Shown: positions 1 through 5,891 of the stretch, piece by piece
Layout of the letters: the number at the start of each line of letters is the position of its first letter
How positions within the stretch are numbered: the stretch's first letter is position 1
Source: an uncultured Gammaproteobacteria bacterium
Lineage (GTDB): Bacteria > Pseudomonadota > Gammaproteobacteria > GCA-001735895
Direction of reading: 5' to 3'
Assembly: GCA_937980285.1 (NCBI GenBank)
Contig: CALJQI010000329.1
Location: 1 to 5,891, forward strand
DNA length: 5,891 bases
Program-made: the position numbers and the translations under genes
Notes under the pieces: model-generated
Told to the model about the DNA's origin: nothing
Database searches by the model: none
Seen by the model: only the letters and a program-made list of their open reading frames with translations

Positions 1-89
1 AACCCCCGATCGTCAATGCCGGTCGAATTATGTCTTTGTAAAAGTAAAAAATCCATCGCAAAGCTGTTAAAGTTCGCGCCGACAGATCC

Positions 90-94
90 AGGGA
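90..94 (+). promoter_or_regulatory. Shine-Dalgarno site that sets the gor start
   Basis: AGGGA lies 8 bases before the ATG at 103 and is the only reasonable ribosome-binding sequence near either candidate start. The ATG at 16 has no purine-rich site in the 15 bases available before it. This supports the 451-residue form of Gor. Confidence 0.7.
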
Positions 95-102
95 ATCCGA
101 TA

Positions 103-1458
103 ATGAACGAAGCATACGACTACGACCTGATTGCGTTGGGCGCCGGCAGCGGAGGCCTGTCTATAATCGAGCGAGCGGCCAGCTATGGCCAGCGCTGCGC
201 CGTAGTCGAGCGTGGCAGGATCGGCGGCACCTGCGTCAACGTCGGCTGTGTACCGAAGAAAATCATGTGGTTCGGCGCCAACCTCGCACACATGATCAAC
301 GATGCCAAAAGTTACGGCTATGATCTGAGCAATAACGGTTTCGACTGGTCCAGCCTGGTCGCCCGGCGCGAAAAGTATATCGACGGGATCAACAGCTGGT
401 ACCACGGCTACCTGAAAGACCTGGGCATAGACGAACTCGAAGGCGAGGCCAGTTTTGTCGACGCACATACGATCGCGGTAGCGGGCAAACACTATTCCGC
501 CAGGCATATCGCCATCGCCACCGGCACGCGCCCTCGCCTGCCGGCCATTCCGGGCATCGAGCTGGCCATCACATCGGATGGTTTTTTCGAACTGAAACAG
601 CAGCCGATGCGAGTCGCTATCGCCGGTTCGGGTTATATCGCGGTAGAACTGGCGGGCGTGCTGAACGCGCTCGGTAGCGAGGTCAGCCTGTACCTGCGCA
701 AGCACCACGTGCTCGGCGAGTTCGACAGCCTGCTGGGCAGCACGCTATTCGAAGAGATTGCAAAATCCGGCATCAAAGTTCGAACCGAAGCAGAGATTAC
801 CGCCATAGAATGCAATGCCGAAGGCCTGTTGACGCTGCAGGACAACCACGGCGTCATGCTGGAAGGCCTGGACCAGGTCATCTACGCCATCGGTAGAGAT
901 CCGGAGCTCGGCGGCCTCGGGCTCGACAAGGCAGGTGTCGAAGTAAATGCCCGCGGCTATATCGAAACCGATGTGTACCAGAACACCAGCCAAGCGCATA
1001 TTTTCGCGCTCGGCGATGTTACCGGGCGCGCGCCGCTGACCCCGGTGGCGATTGCCGCCGGTCGACGCCTGGCCGACCGGCTGTACGACGGTCAGGACGA
1101 TCGCCACCTGAACTATGAACTAATCCCCAGCGTCGTCTTCAGCCATCCGCCGATCGGCACGGTCGGCATGACCGAGCAGGCCGCACGCGCCGAGTACGGC
1201 GATCGAGTAAGGATTTACCAGACCCGCTTCACCGCGATGTACAACGCCATCAGCGATCATGACGTTCCTACCGCGATGAAGCTTGTGTGTCTCGACGAGG
1301 AAGAAAAGGTAATCGGCTGCCACCTGATCGGCCCCGGCGTCGACGAAATGCTGCAGGGGTTCGCGGTGGCGATTCGAATGGGCGCCTGCAAGAAAGACTT
1401 CGACGATACCGTTGCAATCCACCCGACCAGTTCCGAAGAGCTGGTGACCATGCGTTAA
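103..1458 (+). CDS. gor: Glutathione-disulfide reductase (NADPH, FAD-dependent)
   Basis: This cytoplasmic flavoenzyme reduces glutathione disulfide to two glutathione molecules with NADPH, maintaining thiol redox balance. The 451-residue product matches the usual length (E. coli Gor is 450). The FAD dinucleotide motif GAGSGG lies at residues 13-18. The redox-active disulfide CVNVGC follows, with Cys44 and Cys49. The NADPH-binding motif GSGYIAVE is at 175-182, and the second FAD motif ALGDVTG contains Gly304-Asp305. The C-terminal dimer-interface segment HPTSSEE carries the catalytic His440 and Glu445. I chose the ATG at 103 because AGGGA lies 8 bases upstream and the protein then aligns from its first residues with known Gor; an in-frame ATG at 16 would add 29 residues with no family counterpart. 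One oddity is Gly205, where E. coli has Arg204, one of two arginines contacting the NADPH 2'-phosphate; Arg199, Lys200 and His201 are kept. I see no convincing promoter in the 102 bases upstream. Trypanothione or mycothione reductase is less likely given the strong Gor-type C-terminus. Confidence 0.96.
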   Translation: MNEAYDYDLIALGAGSGGLSIIERAASYGQRCAVVERGRIGGTCVNVGCVPKKIMWFGANLAHMINDAKSYGYDLSNNGFDWSSLVARREKYIDGINSWYHGYLKDLGIDELEGEASFVDAHTIAVAGKHYSARHIAIATGTRPRLPAIPGIELAITSDGFFELKQQPMRVAIAGSGYIAVELAGVLNALGSEVSLYLRKHHVLGEFDSLLGSTLFEEIAKSGIKVRTEAEITAIECNAEGLLTLQDNHGVMLEGLDQVIYAIGRDPELGGLGLDKAGVEVNARGYIETDVYQNTSQAHIFALGDVTGRAPLTPVAIAAGRRLADRLYDGQDDRHLNYELIPSVVFSHPPIGTVGMTEQAARAEYGDRVRIYQTRFTAMYNAISDHDVPTAMKLVCLDEEEKVIGCHLIGPGVDEMLQGFAVAIRMGACKKDFDDTVAIHPTSSEELVTMR

Positions 1459-1477
1459 CGAAAGATAATTTATTGCG

Positions 1478-1517
1478 TAAATAGGCTTACTAAACAATTG
1501 GTTAAGAAGCCTACTTA
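1478..1517. terminator. Imperfect hairpin between convergent gor and dapB, possible bidirectional terminator
   Basis: The 7-bp inverted repeat TAGGCTT (1482-1488) and AAGCCTA (1507-1513) is perfect. Inside it CT/AG and AAC/GTT can also pair, separated by a bulged A and an A-A mismatch, closing on an AATTG loop. Outside it, TAA/TTA can pair after one mismatch. The hairpin sits between two converging stop codons, where a shared terminator is expected. The case is incomplete because neither flank has a strong T-run: on the minus strand the stem is followed by TTTACGC, and on the plus strand by CTTAAAG. It may be a weak intrinsic terminator or an RNA 3'-end stabilising structure. Confidence 0.5.
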
Positions 1518-1525
1518 AAGTAAAT

Positions 1526-2323
1526 TCATCCTATCTGGAGCACGTCCCGCATGGAGAAAAGGCCTTTTTCCCGCTGACTGACCCAGCGGCATGCCCGCAT
1601 TGCGCCGCGGGCGAAATTCATGCGATCGGTTGCCTTGTGCGTAATTTCGACGCGCTCGCCTTGGTCGGCAAACATCACGGTGTGCTCGCCTACGATATCC
1701 CCGGCCCTGATGGTTTCGAAACCAATCGTCTTGCGCTCGCGGGCGCCGGTTTGCCCGTGACGGCCATACACCGCGCAATCATCCAGGTTTCGCCCCAGCG
1801 CGTCGGCAATCACCTGGCCCATTTTAAGCGCGGTACCCGAAGGTGCGTCTACCTTGTGCCGGTGGTGCGCTTCGATCACCTCGATATCTACGCTATCTCC
1901 AAGCACCGAGGCCGCGATATGCAACAACTCCAGGCAAAGATTTACGCCGACACTCATGTTCGGCGCGTATACGATAGCGATCTGTTCACCTGCCTGCGCC
2001 AGTTTCTGCTCCAGGGCGGCGTCGCAACCGGTAGTGCCGATTACCATCTTCTTGCCGTGATCGCGGCATAAATCGACGTGCCCGGTGGTCGCGCTCGGGT
2101 GGGTGAAATCTATCAGCAGGTCGAAGGCTTCCGGGTCGACCCGGTCACTGACGATAACCTGGTTGGCCGGCAGGCCGGCGAGAACGCCGGTGTCCATGCC
2201 CAGGCTGGGACTATCGGCACGCTCGAGCGCCTGTGTCAGCAGCAATTCATCGGTTTCGTCACAGGCTAGTACCAGGTTTCTGCCCATGCGCCCGGCGGCG
2301 CCGGCGATTGCGATTCGAGTCAT
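1526..2323 (-). CDS. dapB: 4-hydroxy-tetrahydrodipicolinate reductase
   Basis: DapB catalyses the NAD(P)H-dependent reduction in the diaminopimelate pathway that follows dihydrodipicolinate synthase, giving tetrahydrodipicolinate for lysine and peptidoglycan cross-links. It acts in the cytoplasm, normally as a tetramer. The product is 265 residues (E. coli 273). The N-terminal Rossmann motif GAAGRMG is at residues 8-14. Glu34-Arg35 match the E. coli pair associated with use of both NADH and NADPH. The GTTG motif is at 96-99. The family signature EAHHRHKVDAPSGTA spans 151-165 and includes catalytic His153 and Lys157. The C-terminus GLFSMRDVL is also typical. The ATG is supported by AGGAG 6 bases upstream. 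Only 13 bases separate it from the dnaJ stop, so it probably depends on the chaperone transcript, at least partly. In many gammaproteobacteria carA follows dapB; here the convergent gor does instead. Confidence 0.97.
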   Translation of the reverse strand: MTRIAIAGAAGRMGRNLVLACDETDELLLTQALERADSPSLGMDTGVLAGLPANQVIVSDRVDPEAFDLLIDFTHPSATTGHVDLCRDHGKKMVIGTTGCDAALEQKLAQAGEQIAIVYAPNMSVGVNLCLELLHIAASVLGDSVDIEVIEAHHRHKVDAPSGTALKMGQVIADALGRNLDDCAVYGRHGQTGARERKTIGFETIRAGDIVGEHTVMFADQGERVEITHKATDRMNFARGAMRACRWVSQREKGLFSMRDVLQIG

Positions 2324-2329
2324 TGCAGG

Positions 2330-2334
2330 CTCCT
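2330..2334 (-). promoter_or_regulatory. dapB Shine-Dalgarno site in the dnaJ-dapB gap
   Basis: Read on the minus strand, AGGAG lies 6 bases before the dapB ATG and just after the dnaJ TGA stop at 2337-2339. It is a stronger site than the one in front of dnaJ. The tight spacing suggests that ribosomes finishing dnaJ can reinitiate at dapB. The 13-base gap itself has no room for a promoter. Confidence 0.75.
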
Positions 2335-2336
2335 GA

Positions 2337-3452
2337 TCAGGATTTCATGTCTTCGAAAAACTGCTTCATGTTATCGATCCATGACTTTTCGTTCGGGCTG
2401 TGCTTGTTGGCCGCCTTGCCCATCGATTGCCCGAACTGTTCGAGCAGTTCTTTTTGCTCGCTGTTCAGTTTTACCGGCGTTTCCACGACGATGCGGCAAA
2501 TCAGGTCGCCTACCGGCCCGCCGCGCACCGGCTTGACGCCCTTGCCGCGCATGCGAAACAGCTTGTGCGTCTGCGTGCCGGCTGGAATCTTCAGATTGAG
2601 ACGACCGCCCAGGCTGGGCACTTCGAGCTCGCCGCCCAGCGCCGCGGTAACGATATTGATCGGAACCTCGCAGTACAGGTCGGCGTTGTCGCGTTCGAAA
2701 ATCGGATGCGGCTTGACATGAATCTGGACAAACAGGTCGCCGGCAGGCGCGCCGGCATCGCCCGCTTCGCCTTCACCGGCAAGGCGTATGCGATCGCCAT
2801 TGTCCACGCCGGCGGGCACTTCCACCGACAGCGACTTGTGTTCCTTGACGCGGCCCGCGCCATGGCAACTGCCGCAGGGATCGCTGATAGTCGTTCCCTT
2901 GCCGCGACAATTCGGGCAGGTTTGCTGCACCGAGAAAAAGCCCTGCTGCATGCGAACCTGGCCGTGGCCGCCGCAGGTGCTACAGGTGTCGGGCGAGGTA
3001 CCCGGTTTGGCGCCGCTACCGGAACAGCTGGTGCAGTGTTTCAGCGTCGGCACTCGAATCTTGACCGTGGTGCCGGCTACGGCGTCTTCCAGGCTCAGCT
3101 CGAGGTTGTACTGCAGGTCGGCGCCCTTGCGTACGCGCGAGCGCCCGCCGCCACCGAAAATATCGCCGAAAATATCGCTGAAAGCATCGCCGAAACCGCT
3201 GCTGCTGAAGCCGCCGCCGGCCGATTGATCGACACCGGCGTGGCCGAACTGGTCGTAAGCGGCGCGTTTATCGGCATTGGAAAGTACGTCGAAAGCTTCC
3301 TTGGCTTCCTTGAAACGTTGCTCGGCTTCCTCGTCGTCCGGGTTGCGATCGGGATGATACTTCATCGCCAGACGACGAAACGCCTTCTTGATATCGGCGT
3401 TCGAAGCCGTGTTTGCTACCTCGAGAATTTCGTAGTAATCGCGTTTTGACAT
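2337..3452 (-). CDS. dnaJ: Chaperone protein DnaJ (type I Hsp40)
   Basis: DnaJ delivers unfolded substrates to DnaK and stimulates its ATPase. The 371-residue product has the complete type I layout (E. coli 376). The J domain occupies about residues 1-70, with the essential HPD at 33-35. The Gly/Phe-rich linker runs from about 75 to 103 and includes SDIFGDIF; it is slightly short and contains a Ser run. The zinc-binding domain has four CxxCxGxG repeats with cysteine pairs at 140/143, 157/160, 179/182 and 193/196. The substrate-binding and dimerisation domains follow, with IPAGTQT and FRMRGKGV. No domain is missing. The J domain reads YEILEV where E. coli has YEILGV. The start aligns exactly with the family N-terminus (SKRDYYEIL), but only a weak AGAAG lies close before it. 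The gene follows dnaK after 78 bp containing a terminator-like hairpin, so its transcription is probably partly attenuated. Confidence 0.98.
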   Translation of the reverse strand: MSKRDYYEILEVANTASNADIKKAFRRLAMKYHPDRNPDDEEAEQRFKEAKEAFDVLSNADKRAAYDQFGHAGVDQSAGGGFSSSGFGDAFSDIFGDIFGGGGRSRVRKGADLQYNLELSLEDAVAGTTVKIRVPTLKHCTSCSGSGAKPGTSPDTCSTCGGHGQVRMQQGFFSVQQTCPNCRGKGTTISDPCGSCHGAGRVKEHKSLSVEVPAGVDNGDRIRLAGEGEAGDAGAPAGDLFVQIHVKPHPIFERDNADLYCEVPINIVTAALGGELEVPSLGGRLNLKIPAGTQTHKLFRMRGKGVKPVRGGPVGDLICRIVVETPVKLNSEQKELLEQFGQSMGKAANKHSPNEKSWIDNMKQFFEDMKS

Positions 3453-3473
3453 TGCTTCTAATCTTTAAAACGG

Positions 3474-3505
3474 AAAAAACCCGGCGCGAAAAATCGCGCC
3501 AGGTT
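3474..3505 (-). terminator. Intrinsic terminator or attenuator between dnaK and dnaJ
   Basis: On the minus (coding) strand, GGCGCGA (3500-3494) pairs perfectly with TCGCGCC (3489-3483) around a TTTT loop. After one mismatch, AACC pairs with GGTT below it. A run of six T (3479-3474) overlaps and follows the stem base. This is the classic form of a rho-independent terminator, oriented to stop transcripts coming out of dnaK. As dnaJ and dapB follow directly and I see no clear promoter in the gap, it probably works partially, lowering dnaJ and dapB relative to dnaK. It could also protect the 3' end of a processed dnaK mRNA. Confidence 0.75.
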
Positions 3506-3510
3506 CCTGG

Positions 3511-3525
3511 TAACGGCCAGCGTTA
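3511..3525. repeat. Small perfect inverted repeat just after dnaK
   Basis: TAACG (3511-3515) and CGTTA (3521-3525) form a perfect 5-bp inverted repeat around a 5-base loop. It lies 5 bases beyond the dnaK stop and just before the larger GC-rich hairpin in the direction of transcription. It has no T-run of its own. It may help fold the 3' end of the dnaK message or be chance. Confidence 0.35.
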
Positions 3526-3530
3526 ATCCG

Positions 3531-5462
<1,932 letters not shown>

Positions 5463-5505
5463 TTAAATGCTCCAAAAAATACGGTTCAAGTGAAACTTAC
5501 ACCCG

Positions 5506-5533
5506 ATGTAGGGTTATTTTTCTTTCTTTCAAG
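5506..5533 (-). promoter_or_regulatory. Sigma-32 (RpoH) heat-shock promoter of dnaK
   Basis: On the minus strand, CTTGAAA (5533-5527) matches the -35 consensus of sigma-32 promoters exactly. After a 13-base spacer, CCCTACAT (5513-5506) resembles the -10 consensus CCCCATNT, keeping the initial CCC, the A and the final T. The expected transcription start is near 5500, giving a leader of roughly 35-40 bases before the dnaK ATG. This implies that dnaK can be heat-induced separately from grpE. The elements are read by eye; the start site is inferred. Confidence 0.75.
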
Positions 5534-5558
5534 CGAATTCACGCAATTATTTCAGGCG

Positions 5559-5891
5559 CTACTTGGCGACCACCACCATTGCCGGGCGTACCAGTCTCTC
5601 GTTCAGCGAGAATCCTTTTTGCATGACTTCGATAACGGAATTGGATTCAGCACCCTCGGCCTCGATCATGCTGATGGCCTGATGTTTTTCAGGATCGAAT
5701 TTCTCACCCATGGGATCTATTTGCTCGAGGCCGTTTTTTTCAAGCACCTGGACGAACATGTTCATGGTCAGCGCGGATCCCTCGCGAATACTCTCAAGCG
5801 TTGCGTTGTCGGCCTCGGCAGCGGTCTGCCCCATTTCCATGCTGTCGATGATCGGTAACAGGTTTTCGATGAAATTCTTGAGCGCATACTT
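5559..5891 (-). CDS. grpE: Nucleotide exchange factor GrpE, C-terminal part (cut by the window edge)
   Basis: GrpE is the dimeric cofactor that releases ADP from DnaK. The 110 codons inside the window, running in from the right edge, start KYALKNFIENLLPIIDS, which matches the end of the long GrpE helix. The C-terminal beta domain follows, with HQAISMIE, VMQKGFSLNERLVRPAMVVVAK and then a TAG stop. In E. coli the equivalent end carries a few more residues (AKA). An internal ATG at 5838-5840 is not the real start, because the conserved reading frame continues through it to the edge. The N-terminal coiled coil and the start codon lie outside the window. Its position directly upstream of dnaK fits a grpE-dnaK-dnaJ cluster. 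Confidence 0.95.
   Translation of the reverse strand, partial: KYALKNFIENLLPIIDSMEMGQTAAEADNATLESIREGSALTMNMFVQVLEKNGLEQIDPMGEKFDPEKHQAISMIEAEGAESNSVIEVMQKGFSLNERLVRPAMVVVAK

Noticed and set aside
36..73. Possible sigma-70 promoter for gor (TTGTAA and TAAAGT boxes).
   Set aside because: The two boxes are separated by about 26 bases, too far for a functional pair, and no better combination was found. I also saw no convincing OxyR-type site.
16..102. 29-residue N-terminal extension of Gor from the upstream in-frame ATG.
   Set aside because: The extension has no counterpart in the family, the stretch is AT-rich like an upstream region, and a good Shine-Dalgarno site serves the ATG at 103. The residues do not form a clear signal peptide.
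67..708. Minus-strand open frame opposite gor (213 codons).
   Set aside because: gor is fully supported by its motifs on the + strand; this frame has no ribosome-binding site or recognisable domain.
2400..3449. Long open frame on the + strand antisense to dnaJ (349 codons).
   Set aside because: It mirrors the conserved dnaJ reading frame, and its translation is low-complexity Ala/Arg/Gly-rich with no family resemblance.
5463..5558. CIRCE operator (HrcA binding) upstream of dnaK.
   Set aside because: The gap contains neither half of the CIRCE inverted repeat (TTAGCACTC and its complement); the sigma-32-like boxes explain heat regulation better.

Overview
The window is an ordinary-looking piece of a proteobacterial chromosome, most likely from a gammaproteobacterium. 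The evidence is the close resemblance of all five proteins to their E. coli counterparts and the gene order grpE-dnaK-dnaJ-dapB. Base composition is moderately GC-rich and similar across the genes, with AT-rich gaps between them. I cannot name the genus. I see no mobile element, tRNA, rRNA, CRISPR array or phage gene, and no unexplained stretch longer than about 100 bases.

Layout: positions 103-1458 on the + strand encode a glutathione reductase (gor). It converges on a minus-strand cluster, which in transcription order is grpE (only its last 110 codons are inside the window, at the right edge), dnaK, dnaJ and dapB. The gor and dapB stop codons are separated by 67 bases carrying an imperfect hairpin. 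The minus-strand gaps are 96 bp (grpE-dnaK), 78 bp (dnaK-dnaJ) and 13 bp (dnaJ-dapB).

How the genes work together: GrpE, DnaK and DnaJ form the Hsp70 chaperone machine (nucleotide exchange factor, ATPase and J-domain co-chaperone). DapB is a lysine/diaminopimelate biosynthesis enzyme that appears to share the chaperone transcript, its ribosome-binding site lying between the dnaJ stop codon and its own start. Gor keeps glutathione reduced, using NADPH, and is a separate transcription unit.

The most informative non-coding signals are a good match to a heat-shock sigma-32 (RpoH) promoter between grpE and dnaK, and a GC-rich hairpin followed by a T-run between dnaK and dnaJ. The hairpin looks like an intrinsic terminator or attenuator, and dnaJ just behind it has a poor Shine-Dalgarno sequence. 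Together these suggest that DnaK is made in excess over DnaJ. In the proteins, the clearest oddity is a glycine in Gor where one of the two arginines that bind the NADPH 2'-phosphate is normally found. I found no convincing undescribed system; these are modest regulatory and protein-level observations on a conserved housekeeping locus.
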